Of a DNA stretch of 64,000 bases, positions 35,201 through 47,672 are shown piece by piece. The stretch's first letter is position 1. The number at the start of each line of letters is the position of its first letter. This stretch comes from Citrus sinensis. Its lineage: Eukaryota > Streptophyta > Magnoliopsida > Sapindales > Rutaceae. A model generated the notes under the pieces. It saw only the letters and a program-made list of their open reading frames with translations. It had not been told where the DNA came from and did not search any database. The stretch is taken from NCBI RefSeq assembly GCF_022201045.2, contig NC_068557.1, forward strand, positions 30,171,501-30,235,500, in the 5' to 3' direction. A program made the translations under genes and the position numbers.

Positions 35201-36232
35201 TTGCCAAGCCATGTGAGAGGTAGACCAATTGACCTCATTAAAAAAACATACACCAAATTTCTAAAAGCCACCTTGTGAGAGAATATGGGACATGAGACTA
35301 AAAGGTGAGAGGAGGGCACGTCAATATCTAACTACAAACCACAATATGGAGATGGAATTGGATTTACATGTAAACATCGGTGTGGGAAACAAGAAAGCAA
35401 AAATGTTGTGGGAAGAGCAAGTCGATAGTTTTTAAAGGCTGTCTAGAGAGGAAATGCGGATTCTCATGGAAGTACCTTCAAAACTGTTTAGAAACAGTCA
35501 TTTATTCTTCAACGTAATTTTCAATTATTTACTCTGACACCTTATCCAAACATAATGTACAAGTCCTTCTAGCAACCACTTGACATTGACCTAACATGAG
35601 AAATTTCATAAACTCCATGTAACTCCAGCTTAAGCTACTTTGGCTAAGGGATGAGAGAATAAGTTATCAACAAGCTACCTATACTATCAAACCAGTTAGA
35701 AGGCATACATCTAAGCTTCACGATACTTAGACAACAAACAGACTACTCAAACAAATTCAATAGAAATTCATTAGCGTAATAACGGAATTTGCACCATTTA
35801 CTGATTCCCAATCCTAATGATCATCTACTTAGCATGGGAGCATTCTAGTAACTTAGTTTCTATCTGTAGCCTAACTGCTCCTATTAGCTGTTTTTGTTAC
35901 TATCAAATAGTGTTTATGAATTGAAGTTTTTATTCAAATAACTGGTACATGATACCAAAAAAACAAATATACGATGCTCAATGAGTTAATAAAAAAAAAA
36001 AATCAAAACAATCAAATATGCATTTTGCAGCATCAACTAAAGAACAAGAACAAAATAAAAAGTTGACCAAAAAAAAAATTGACACCTTCAGTCTAAAAGA
36101 GAGAATGAACAAATAAAGTATATTCAACTAACCGTTGCGATCCTCAGAGACGTCGTTTGGTGAATCAGACAAATTGTCAACTTCGTCAACATCGTCAGTG
36201 CGAGTGGCGGCCACAGCAGATGAAGCAGACAT
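32237..36232 (-). CDS. FES1: CCCH zinc-finger protein, FRIGIDA-ESSENTIAL 1-like
   Basis: In Arabidopsis FES1 is a nuclear component of the FRIGIDA complex that raises FLC transcription in winter annuals. Five exons on the complement (36232-36133, 34932-34422, 34265-34027, 33945-32381, 32266-32237) give 814 aa, longer than Arabidopsis FES1 (about 590 aa, from memory). A single CCCH finger C-x7-C-x5-C-x3-H is formed by C232, C240, C246 and H250 in VICDFFTKGWCIKGNSCRFL. It is preceded by FASPAVRIRSLSPG, typical of this group. The large exon 4 is Ser-rich and probably disordered. A conserved-looking charged helical C-terminus follows (about 735-814; LVEFVKELLKPSWREGRLSK, ending YVDKYGKS). Intron 1 is 1.2 kb. 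Gene order with DRM and SPL3/BAC1 supports FES1 orthology. Whether it acts in flowering in a species without FRI/FLC-type control is unknown. Confidence 0.87.
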
Positions 36233-36546
36233 TAGGGGCGTTCCAACTGCTGGTTTAAAAAATCAAGGTTCGTACAGTTACTACAGCGTCGAGGGAAGAA
36301 GGCGATGCTGACCTGTTCCCTCCGCTTGATGTGATACGCGACCGTGGGTCCCGTCCTCATTTGGCCGCATCGCTTGGAATTTTTTGTCCTACTCTTAATC
36401 TGCTGGCACTCCAAAATTCCAAATACACCCCAACTTTAGTAAGACAACTTGATCTCGTTTAGCTGCAAAAATTAGGATCCAGCTAGAATAAATATCGGGT
36501 TGTTGGGCTCTTATTAGTTAAGAGTTTGGCCTCCATTTTACACGTA
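36233..36546. other. Proximal promoter of the FES1-like gene
   Basis: This is the only intact-looking sequence between the FES1-like start codon and the first hAT element. It is less AT-rich near the gene (36,240-36,420), where the 5' UTR and core promoter probably lie. No clear TATA box was identified. Confidence 0.45.
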
Positions 36547-36554
36547 TTGTGAAG

Positions 36555-37013
36555 TAAGGTTGGTAAAATTTGACTTCGGATCCTGATGTAGGTGTATTTG
36601 GATTCGCATCAGCATTTACATTTTTATATCTGAATGCGTAATTTAGATTTGTAAAAATATATTCGGATGCGGATATAGATGCGGGTAAATATTCTGAATA
36701 TCTGAATTCGTAAAAATAAAAATTTAATTATTTAATAAATAATTTAAAATTTTAGTAATTTACTTAATAATATCAAATAAAATTTAATTATATTTCAACA
36801 ATTAATAATTTAGCATGAATAACATACAATGAAATCATAAATCCACAAATAAAATATAATTTTTAATTTAAAATAAAATTTAACTGGATTCAGATATCCG
36901 ATTTTTCGGAAGCACTTACATTTAGATCCGTGTAGATCTCAACTTTTCACATCCGAATCCATATTTTTTAATATGCAGATGCGAGCCAGATCCGAATTTT
37001 ATTACCATCCTTA
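36555..37013. mobile_element. Non-autonomous hAT-type element, 459 bp
   Basis: Termini TAAGGTTGGTAA and, from the other end, TAAGGATGGTAA form inverted repeats. The 8-bp flanks TTGTGAAG (36547-36554) and TTATGAAG (37014-37021) form a target duplication with one mismatch. There is no transposase. Subterminal GGATnCG-type repeats occur in both orientations. It lies about 320 bp upstream of the FES1-like start codon. Confidence 0.85.
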
Positions 37014-37033
37014 TTATGAAGAGAGTTTGAGAC

Positions 37034-38156
37034 TAGGGATGGCAATGGAGCAGATATGGATTGGACCTACATTGCTCCAGATCTAGATCCGTATCTGCTC
37101 CAGATCCGTTATGGATCTATATTTTTCGCTCCATATTTAGATCCGAAACAAAAAATAAAGATCTATATCTGCTCCAAATCCAAATTGAAAAATTAAAATC
37201 CAAATCTGCTCTAGATCCATCATGAATTCTAAATCTCAATAATAAGATATCAACTTTTTTTAGAAAGAAAATTTAAGACTAAAATGCATTGGTAACAATT
37301 AAATTATATAATTTGTACAAAAAATCTAATAAGTATTGTAGCTTCTACTTTTACACCAAAATAAACAAATAAGAAATATAATAAAATATCGATAAAAAGT
37401 AATTGCATGAATAAGATCATTATAATATTCTAATGTCTCATTTACTATCTTGATATCCACTGCACACCATCATCATTCATATATCATTAAATAATAACAT
37501 ATAAGTTAAAAATGATTTATTATATTCAATGCTTTATTATTTTTATTATGATCATATTTAACTAAATATATGATTAACATAATTATTTTATAGTTGATAG
37601 CCACCATTGATTAGTGATTATACAAAATAAATAAGATTATTAGAAAATGATAGAAAAATAAACTCAAGTGTATGGATTTTCCTAACAATTAAAGAACTGA
37701 TCCAAGCATTCAAATGAAGTGGAGAAGCGAGAGTAGACTAAAGCGGAAAAAAGCGAATAAATTGTAGAGTGAAAAACTTAAAAAAATTAGGGCAGACTAT
37801 CCTAATTTTATTTTACACTTGATAAATTTTTGTCTTATTATCAATTAAGTACCTTTAAGTTTTAAGATTCTTAAATATATGCTAATGAATAAATTTTATC
37901 ATCATTTATAAATTTATCATCATTTATAATTACATAATTGTTAAGAATTTTTTAAAATAAAATTACATTAAATGGTGAGTGGATATGAATTTGGATATAC
38001 ATATTAAGATAAATCCGAATTTGCTCCAGATCCGCCTTAGATCCACGCATCGATATGTAAATCTGATCCAAATCCATTTTAATCCGACCCAAATCCGATC
38101 CAATTAGATTTAGATCACATGGATCTTGGGTCAGATCCGATCCATTGCCATCCTTA
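37034..38156. mobile_element. Non-autonomous hAT-type element, 1123 bp
   Basis: Termini TAGGGATGGCAATGGA and, from the other end, TAAGGATGGCAATGGA (one mismatch in 16) are flanked by a perfect 8-bp target duplication TTTGAGAC (37026-37033 and 38157-38164). The ends are packed with GATCC/CCAGATC-type subterminal repeats, the usual transposase-binding landscape of hAT elements. The interior is AT-rich and has no coding potential. It starts 20 bp after the end of the previous element. Confidence 0.92.
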
Positions 38157-38164
38157 TTTGAGAC

Positions 38165-40411
38165 ATAAGCAGGGATAAATGTTATTAATACGTATACTGA
38201 ACCTTATTAAATTAATAACTTTAGTTAAATAATAAATTTTATCGATTTCAATTTGGGGCCAACTTAATAAATTAATGATTAAAAAATTTGAATCTAAATA
38301 CATATGATAGGTTTATGATTTTTTTTTTGTATTGGCATAATGTTTTACACATTTTATCGATAATTACTGCTTTATTTACACATTTTAGATGATAAGTCAT
38401 TGTTGAATTCTATATGTTATAGATTATAAAAAAAAAAATAAGAGAGGGAATTAGCTTAATATGTTGCCTCCAAAAATTATTCTCTAGTGAGTTACCATAT
38501 TATCACAATCCAACTACACAGTCTAATCAAAGGATTATCAAGTGACTGATTCACTCAATCAAAACCAAATTAGAATTGTATCATATAGTTTGATAGGATC
38601 ACTATATTATCTAATTATATCTTCTCTATACTTCATAAAAGTTCGTATTATGAACGTGATATTATCTTTATAAATTAATAAATTATTAACTTATCGATAT
38701 ATTAATATCCATTAAGTAAATAGATTGTTCATAATCCCAATTTGATTAATTTATTGAGGTCTTACCATACATATATTTAATAAATTACACTCCTAATAAA
38801 ACAGTTAAATCAGCATTGCAGACAAAAAAATCTTAAAAAATTTACATAAATAGCCCGAAAACTTTAGATTTTTCAAATTAACTCTGACGAAAATATCCAT
38901 TTCATTTTCGTGATCCCAAATCTCCCTTTAAAAAAATCGCAATTACACCTTGATCTCATCATTGACAGTGATGATGATGAAACACAACCTAACCTTAAGA
39001 TATTTGTGATGACCATAGCAACAACAATTTATCCAACAAACTCAATGCTTACGGAAACAATGGAAAATGAATCAAAACCCGAATTCTACTAGTTACTTCA
39101 AACCTAAGTGTTGGGAAATCGGTCATATTTTTTAATAAGGATTTCCTATGATATTTTCTTCTTTAATGAAATTCGTATTTAAGACATAAGTAATATTTCT
39201 TTTATGCCTTAAAAACAAGGATCTCTCTAAATTACATTTACCGTAACTTACAACCAGTGATATGACTACTTGATCAATAAGCACATGCCGGGTGCACATG
39301 ATAGTAATTAAATGGAACTTATTTAAGCGGTTAGCAACCGGTCACTAAAAAGTCAACGCAAGGGATTCACGCAAAGGACTCTCTTCTGTAACCGGTTGTG
39401 ACAAACGTAACGATGTTGTTTTAACCATCAAATTGAGAGCACAGAAGGAGTTTCTTCTCGTCCAACACAATCCTCCTCAAAATTCACTGCCAACCTCCAC
39501 CACCGAATTCCAGCAACACATATTTCAAACCCATTTTGACAGCTCATGAGTATGAAGAATAGAATGCCAAAAGCATGAGTTAGTTGTTATAGGGAACCAC
39601 ACTTTAAACTCAATTCATCATTAAACTTAACGAAAATTATAGTCCCAATTAGCAATGCTAATAATGGTGGATTTTGGAAACTTCTTGGACACAGACGAGG
39701 AGCCAGCAGGAGAAGATATAATCACTCAAGCAAAAGAGCCTTCATTTCTCGAGCTTAACCCAAAACCCACATCAATGATAATCATCATCATCACATTGAA
39801 AAACACACACAATCTCTTCATCATCATCATTCAAATCCAACTTCAAAGTTGGAGTTTTTATTCGATTCCAAATAAAACACAGATGGGAAACTCGGCCTGG
39901 AGACTGCAAAATCAGTTTCTAGTTGTGATATTTTACATAAATATCTGCATTTTAGGTTAATTTTATGATTGTTTGTTAGTTCTCATGGTTTTTGTTTTTT
40001 AAACCGATCGCTTACCTAACCCGGCTTTCATCTTTGCGCCTCGCAATATAACTAACCATCAATGGGTATATGCCAATCTCAATTCAAAATCGGAACAAAA
40101 GCTTTAGGCAGATTTACTTCATTTCCAGTCAAGTTCGATTTTATTTATCTAGATCATTCCCTCTTCATTTTGAACATTTTTTGCTCTACAAACCATCTTT
40201 AAACCATTTTATCCAGTAGCCCATCACTTCAATTAACCAATTCAGCCGATTTGCCATTTGTTACTATTTTTGCACAAATTTAACAATATTTGTTGGATTC
40301 AAATTCAAGATATCTAATGGTTTCAGATTAGTCAAACAATAAGTTATGTTAAACGTAACTTAGGGATTACCTAAAAACAAGCTGTGTTTTTATTTGTTGA
40401 GAGTAGCAGTG
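38165..40411. other. Spacer with weak coding-like traces
   Basis: No gene can be supported. Around 38,910-39,090 and 39,655-39,960 open frames show some coding-like content (an acidic segment, then FLELNPKPT and His/Ile runs from CAT/ATC repeats). The best local reading changes frame, so if anything this is a pseudogene trace. Confidence 0.35.
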
Positions 40412-40416
40412 GGTGG

Positions 40417-41754
40417 TGTTGTGCAAATTTTAATGTACTCGCAAGCGCACGAATCTATTGTAGTATAGATCAATGGTGACGAGTGTCGATCCCACGAGGA
40501 GGTGGATTTTAATTATGTGTAGAATTAATTTTGTAAATGGGTGGTTGGATTTATGGTGGAAGTGATTTGAATTATCCTAAAATTGGAATTGAAATGGCGA
40601 GAATAAATTCTAATTTTGGAATTGCAATGGCGAGAATAAATTGAAGAGAAATGTATTGAAATGACGTACTTGGATATCTGGATCCGTATCAACATGCATC
40701 ATGGGCTAAATAATCCTTATTAATACCAATTAAATCATGAGGGGGAATCCACACCTCATGAACCACGCTCTAATCAATATGGTGCTAAGGGCTTATCGTG
40801 CCAAATAATAATAACCTTATACTAGAGAGCCGGTGTAACCAAGACGGTATCTAGACAAGATCAGTATTATTTGTCGACGATAAGTCAAATCATCCACAAA
40901 AACTAGAGGGGAAAAGAAAATAAATTTACCAAATAAAGCCCATGACACATGTTGAGACTTCACCTTCAACCCAAGCTTGAAAGGAAATTAGCTACTCATA
41001 ATTGAACTAGGGGCAAAATGGGAATTTATTAAAATATAAAGAAAATACAAGATGGAGAAGGAATTACAAATAATGGATCCCAAAAATGGATTCAGAGATA
41101 TCAAATTAGGGGGAGAGGCCCCCTTTTTATAGATACATGGAGTAAATCATGGCCATCGGTTTAAAAACAGTTTGGACGCTCAGGATTGTGCCACGTCATC
41201 AGTCAACAGTCCACGGTTTGACCACGTGGATGAACAGTAATACGGTTTGACCCGGATGAACAGTAACACGGTTTGGTTGACAATAATCCTGTGTGATGCA
41301 TGTACCGTACGCGAGATTTTTCGTCCACTGATATGATGTCACGTCACCATCAACAGTACATAAGAATTTTAGCCCAACAGGATCGTGACACCTCATCAGT
41401 CAATGCCACATCATCGGTCAATGCCACGTCATCGATCCGTCTATGTGAACAGTGTCGTGAACAGTAACATAGACAGTACCGTACACGTGAATAGTGCCAT
41501 TTTTCCTTTTATGCCCCTCCTAAGGTTTTCGACCGTCCTGAGTTCAAAAGTGATGTCCGTTTTGCCATCTGATCTCTCCTTTATTGTGAAATGACTATAA
41601 TGCCCCTAAAATACATAAAATACTTAATTAAAATAAAACACATGTAATTAAATACAAGAAGGTTAAATACATAAAAGTAAGGGTTGTTAGTAAGACTTGA
41701 AATGTAAAATGACGGTTTTCTCCTTTATAAATATGCATTTTCTAACACTCAACA
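40417..41754 (+). mobile_element. Solo LTR, 1338 bp
   Basis: The element starts TGTTG and ends CAACA, the inverted termini of an LTR. It is flanked by a perfect 5-bp target duplication GGTGG (40412-40416 and 41755-41759). Inside there are no internal-domain features (primer site, polyprotein or polypurine tract), so it is a solo LTR left by recombination between two LTRs. A TATA-like CTTTTTATAG near 41123-41133 suggests plus orientation. The family was not identified; the GTGTCGATCCCACGAGGAGG block near the 5' end is, to my recollection, frequent in plant LTR elements. Confidence 0.85.
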
Positions 41755-41822
41755 GGTGGTAGGATAAATCTATTAGAAAAACTTGTATTTGATTAGTTAT
41801 AATAGAAAAAAAAAGTTAGGTG

Positions 41823-42581
41823 GGTCAATTATCTTTGAATCACTTTTATTTTATCATATGAACATCTATCCACCATAAAGTTTTGACATGTTCTCGGTAC
41901 CACATTTGCTTTTTGACTTGGACCAATCAATCACTTTAACACTAACAAATGATTATTTTACCCCTAAATAAATTAAAATATATATTATCCTACAAAATTT
42001 TGAAGAATACCAATGAATTTAATAGAACAAATAAAATCTCAAAATCCAAATGTTAATTTTTTATAATTATAGTTTCATTTAAAAATGATCACATTAATTT
42101 TTTGAAATTATAATTTCATTTAGTTTTTGTAATTAAATTAAGTATAGAGAAGTTAATAAAAATTAACATGAAGAGAAAAGCTCCCTAAAATTATTGTAAA
42201 TTTCCCGATAGTTAAAAAAATTAAGAAACTTTCCTATATTTAATTTAATTACAAAAATTAAATGAAATTATAGTTACAAAAAATTATCACGACAATTTTT
42301 AAATGAACTTATAATTATAAAAATTAACATCTTAGATTTTGAGACTTATTTGTTTTATTAAGTCAATAGGTGTTCTTGTAACTATAATATTTTATTTTTT
42401 AAAATTTTATAGAATAAAATGTTTTTTTAACTCATTTTAGGGTAAAATAGTCATTTGTAAGTGTTAAAGTGGTTGATTGATATAAGTTTAAAAAATAAAT
42501 ATGGTGCAGAGAACATATCCAAATTTTGTAGTGATTAGATATACATATGATAAAATAAAAGTGGTACAGAGATAATTTTCC
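41823..42581. mobile_element. Foldback (long inverted repeat) element
   Basis: Two arms of about 360 bp are imperfect reverse complements over their whole length. For example CACTTTTATTTTATCATATG at about 41841 reappears inverted at about 42542-42562, and CACTTTAACACTnACAAATG is shared further in. The arms meet near 42,190 with little unique centre. Elements of this shape are often Mutator-like or other foldback MITEs. No target duplication could be fixed, so boundaries are approximate. Confidence 0.8.
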
Positions 42582-43574
42582 TTTAAAATTCAAAAATTTT
42601 TAGGCTACTTATGTATAATTCTCCAAATTTTCTGATGAACAATCTTATGGATCCATTAGATGATTTGTATTTTTGAAAAATTTATTCTGTTTCCATAAGT
42701 TTGGTCCATGCAACAGCAGGCCTGCACCAGTTGTTCATGACAGTTACCCAGACTACAAGTCTTCAACGCTATTTGTAAACCAATCTTTCCAGATAACTTA
42801 AAAAAGAAATTGTCAAAACCAAAAATTACTGCTATATACTGTCAGCGACAGCGTCATTGCATTGACCCATTTTCCAGTATCAAATTCCCGATAGTTGCGC
42901 ACCAATTGATGTCTCGTCAGGTCAAAAATCCAAGAGTCAAGAGCAATACCAAATGAATTCAACCGAGACGACAAGCATCCTCAATCGTCCGATCTAAATT
43001 CACATCAGCATCCCTCATCAAGGCACTTACGTAAATGTAAATTTCCTTTCAGCACTGACCCCTGTATTTTTTTTTTTTATTTCTTTCCTGTGAATTTTCT
43101 CTATTGTCATCTACTAAGTTGAGGTATACATACCTACGCTACAAGGGAAATATAAAAAATTAATTGGAATCGCAGCAACTACTCCCAGTATGGAGCCATA
43201 ATCAGAACACGAAATCTCTCTTCCGCCAAAAACGAAAAAAACAAAAAAAGAAAGGGACGCGCAAATATCTTATTTGTACTTGCAATTTAGATTCCATTCA
43301 ATGAATGCACATGCCCCGTCGGATCAGAAGTCTATCAGAATTGATGAACCTGATCACCACATTATCATCTGCTCTTTTCACGAGAGTCAACTAAACCAAG
43401 AAAAAATGAATTAAAAAAATGTAACTGTTTACCTGCACTCACGTCCCACTATTCACTCACTGTTTAAAAATACAGTCGAAGCTCAAAGTAGATGGACGTA
43501 GATAGACAATGTGAAGCGAAGCTTTAGAGTTTTTTTCGCAAAAAGGAAGCAAGCAAAGCTCAATTGAAACCAAA
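42582..43574. other. Promoter side of the RLP4-like gene
   Basis: No gene is seen. The last few hundred bases before 43575 are the probable promoter and 5' UTR of the RLP4-like gene. No regulatory element can be assigned with confidence. Confidence 0.45.
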
Positions 43575-46500
43575 ATGCTTAGATTTCACTTCTTATGGCT
43601 TCTTGTTTTCTGTTCGGCTCTCAATTCTTCTTCAGCTCGACATGGTAATTAGCTTTCACTTTATTTGTTGTGAAAAGATTTGCTTGAGATTTGAATTTGG
43701 GACTTTGAAGTGAGTTAATCTTTCATTTTGATTAATTAAATGTTTGTTTCTTTGAATGAGTTATTGATCTCGAGCTTCTAAATTTTCTGGACATGTAAGC
43801 GGTGAATATGATGAGATGGAAGGATTTGGATTTAAATTGAACGTGCTTTATTTGTTGAATTCTTCTAGCAGTAGGTTTTGGATGTTCCGATCTGTTTGGT
43901 TGCTGAGTAAATGTAGATAAAAGGAAAGTATCATAGTTGTTTACTCTATAGTTTGTTATACTTGACCTGACTGCCACTATCGTTACCACGATTTATGCCT
44001 TCTAGCATGCGGGTATGCTTAATATAATAAACTCATCATCTTTAAGTTTGAAGTCCATTTGGCCGGACTGTTAGAGGAACTAAGATAGTTTATCATCTTT
44101 TGATTCCTAAACCCTAGTTTGAATGATAGAGCTTGAAGAGATATAAACTTGTTTTGCGATTGAAATGCCAGATGTGACCATTGACTGTTGTGTGTTTTCT
44201 ATTCCTTTAAGCTGTGACCATTTCACCTGTTGGTATATCACTGCTTACATTTGCGATTGCAGGAAAATTAAATTCCGTTCCCAAACTTGACGAAGGAAAC
44301 ACAATTAGAATTTTCTGCTTTAGCTATTGTTTCATGTTATTGGGTGTCAAAATTTATGGAATCTTTTGTTTCAATGCAGCGCCTTTTGCCATGCGTATTA
44401 GCTGTGGAGCACGCCAAAACATTCATAGTCCTCCAACAAATACACTCTGGTTTAAGGATTTTGCTTATACTGGAGGCATTCCAGCTAATGCCACGCGTCC
44501 AAGCTTTATCACTCCTCCATTAAAAACACTTCGCTATTTTCCTTTATCTGAAGGTCCCGAAAATTGCTATATAATTAACAGAGTGCCAAAGGGACATTAC
44601 AATGTGAGGATTTTCTTTGGATTGGTTACATTGACTAGTTTTGACCATGAACCTCTGTTTGATATATCTGTCGAAGGCACCCAAATTTATTCTTTGAAAT
44701 CAGGTTGGAGTGACCATGATGACCGAGCATTTGCCGAAGCCCTTGTCTTTCTTAGAGATGGTACGGTCTCTATATGCTTCCACAGCACTGGGCATGGAGA
44801 TCCAGCGATCCTTTCTCTTGAGATTCTTCAGGTTGATGACAAAGCATACTATTTCGGTCAAGGGTGGGGTGAGGGGTTAATCCTCAGAACAGCCACAAGA
44901 TTGAGTTGTGGTAATGGGAAGCCAAAGTTTGATGTAGACTATAGTGGGGATCACTGGGGTGGCGATAGATTTTGGAACCCGATTCTATCTTTCGGTCAGA
45001 ATGCTGATCAAAGAAGGTCCACTGAGAGCAGCATCAAGCAGGCTTCAAAGGCACCAAATTTTTATCCAGAAGCACTTTATCAGACTGCTCTTGTTAGTAC
45101 TGATAGTCAGCCAGATTTACAATATACTATGGATGTGGATCCCAACAGAAACTATTCAATTTGGTTGCACTTTGCGGAGATTGATAATACAATCACTGGT
45201 GTTGGGCAAAGGGTATTTGACATCCTGATAAATGGTGATATTGCATTTGAAGGTGTAGATGTTGTCAAAATGAGTGGGGATCGCTATACAGCACTTGTTC
45301 TGAACACAACTGTTGCTGTTAACGGGAGGACCTTAACAGTAACCCTTCATCCTAAAGGAGGAAGTCATGCCATAATCAATGCCATTGAGGTCTTTGAGAT
45401 CATTGCTGTTGAATCCAAAACTCTGCCAGAAGAAGGTTCCCCCCCCTCCTCAGGGCTCTTTACAGCCGAGCAATGTATTTTTCGGAAGTTTGAATATTTT
45501 TATGTTTTACTGATTTTTTTTCATTCTTTATTCTAGTAAGAGCTTTACAGGTATTGAAGAACTCATTGGACCTTCCTCATCGGTTTGGGTGGAATGGTGA
45601 TCCCTGTGTTCCCCAACAACACCCATGGAGTGGAGCAGATTGTCAGTTTGACAGAACTAGCCACAAATGGGTCATTGATGGACTGTACTTTCTTGATCCC
45701 TTTATATTCAATTTATATCTGCATTATTGTTTAATTAGCTATCCCCGTAATTTGCCTTCCATACATTTGAATTTTTTATGCATACTAATTTTTTTTCATT
45801 TCTCTCAATGAACCTTCATTGTAAAGCCTTAAATTAGAATTGAATGAATTAAGAGCAGCTGTCCTTACTCATCAGATCACTGCCTTTGTACTTTTAGTTT
45901 CTTCTTTTTGATACATTGTGCTTTGGATAACTATTCTGTTCACTGTGATTGGATATTTGATATGGATAGAAGGTACATCAATAATGGCAAAGATCTTTTG
46001 TTATTTCAACCAATAAGGCAGGTCCATATTGGTTGGTTGGTGTATTTTTGGTTGTCCAATAAGTCCATGCAGTTTTGTCTATCCACTTGATTTTTTTTTT
46101 TTTGATCTGGAGCTACGCAGCTTCTGTGTTCATAATATTTACCATTTTCCAGAATCCTATGCTTAAGATTTTAAAAGTTAAATGTCTTCCATCACTTATA
46201 TTATCATAATTTGATAAATAATTTTTGCTTCTTCATGACTAGTGGCCTGGACAATCAAGGTCTGAGGGGTTTCTTGCCAAATGGCATATCCAAACTGCGT
46301 CATCTACAGAGCATGTAAGTTTTTTGTAGATACCTTCCTCGGATTACAAAGTTGTAGTATTGGTTGCTTTCGTCTGTTAAGTACTACCGCAGTATGTGCT
46401 TTTCTCTTTTATCCAAGTCTCACAGCTGAGAACCTTGACAAAATTATGGCAAAGATGAAAGGAATGGCTCTCATTCCTTTCTCTTGGACTGGTCACTTAT

Positions 46501-47672
46501 TGCTGTTTGTTTCTTACTACAATAGTTGAACATTTGTGATCCAAGCTTTTAAAGGGTTTAAAAAATCTCTGTAGCTCACATATGCTGAACTTGTGTAATT
46601 ACAGAAATCTGAGTGGAAACAGCATTCGTGGGGCTATTCCATCTTCACTAGGGACAATAGCTAGCTTAGAAGTACTGTAAGTGCATCCTAACCAGCTTGT
46701 TTCTTTCTGGACATTCCTAATTGTGTCTTGTTCATATGGGGTAAATCCAACTGTGCTAGTGATGTTATTTGCTTTCCAGGGACCTGTCCTACAATTTCTT
46801 TAATGGATCAATTCCTGAAAGCCTTGGGCAGTTGACAGCACTACGTAGACTGTAAGTTCTCTTCTGCAGCTGATTAGCACATGAAATGTAACTGTAAAAT
46901 AGAGTAACTTAAGTTTGTCTTGTTGCAGGAACCTCAATGGTAACTCTCTTTCTGGAAGAGTTCCTGCTGCACTAGGAGGAAGACTTCTGCACCGAGCTAG
47001 CTTCAAGTATGTTTGGGCTATGGATTATCTGTAGATATGATTGGGCTTGAGAAAAACTTGCTATAGCATGTATTATCAGTGATGCGTGCACAAACATGCT
47101 ATAGCGTGATTGTATGTAGATATATTTACTAATATATTTGTTTGTTACTTAGTCTACAATAAAATACTGAAGGGGGATATGCATAGTTTTACTGATAATG
47201 CAGGTCTATGTGGTATACCTGGGCTACGTGCATGCGGGCCCCACCTTTCTACTAGTGCAAAAATTGGTATTGGATTTGGTGTGCTTGGTCTTATCTTCCT
47301 TCTTATTATCTGTTCAATGGTCTGGTGGAAAAGGCGCCAGAACATTCTAAGAGCACAGCAGATTGCAGGTAAGGACATTCATAGCGAACAAACTCTTTTG
47401 AGAGAATATGTAATGTTAAGAGCACAATTTAATTTTAGAATCTCTATCGATGATAAATGTCTAGGATTAACTTTGTTTTCAAATAATGTTCGACTCACAA
47501 TATACACACCTGATAAAATTTTTGTGCCTTTTTTTGTCTTTGTACAGCAAGAGGTGCTCCCTATGCAAAAGCAAGGACCCATTTATCACATGATATTCAG
47601 TTGGCAAGGCACTATAATCATCATGGCAATGCCCGAACTGCTGCAGAGAATGGACCTAGTCTGCTGTCATGA
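43575..47672 (+). CDS. RLP4: Malectin-like/LRR receptor-like protein (RLP4-like)
   Basis: Single-pass plasma-membrane receptor-like protein without a kinase domain; the Arabidopsis relative RLP4 is linked to cell-wall/cell-edge signalling. Nine exons (43575-43644, 44380-45435, 45537-45684, 46243-46314, 46605-46676, 46780-46851, 46929-47006, 47187-47368, 47548-47672) give 624 aa, matching RLP4 in length. Order: signal peptide (about 1-22, FLWLLVFCSAL core), a large malectin-like region (about 25-375, exon 2), a linker with NGDPCVPQQHPWSGADC, a short LRR array (about 420-520), a juxtamembrane Cys pair (GLCGIPGLRACG), one membrane helix (about 549-570, IGFGVLGLIFLLIICSMVWW) and a basic tail of about 55 residues. 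Exons 4-6 are each 72 nt, one 24-residue LRR per exon, all in the same phase. The donor of intron 2 (GTTCCC) is weak. Confidence 0.94.

Noticed and set aside
44214-45536. Single 440-codon frame spanning the malectin exon
   Set aside because: It is exon 2 of the RLP4-like gene plus open intron ends on both sides; the spliced nine-exon model explains it and restores the signal peptide and LRRs.
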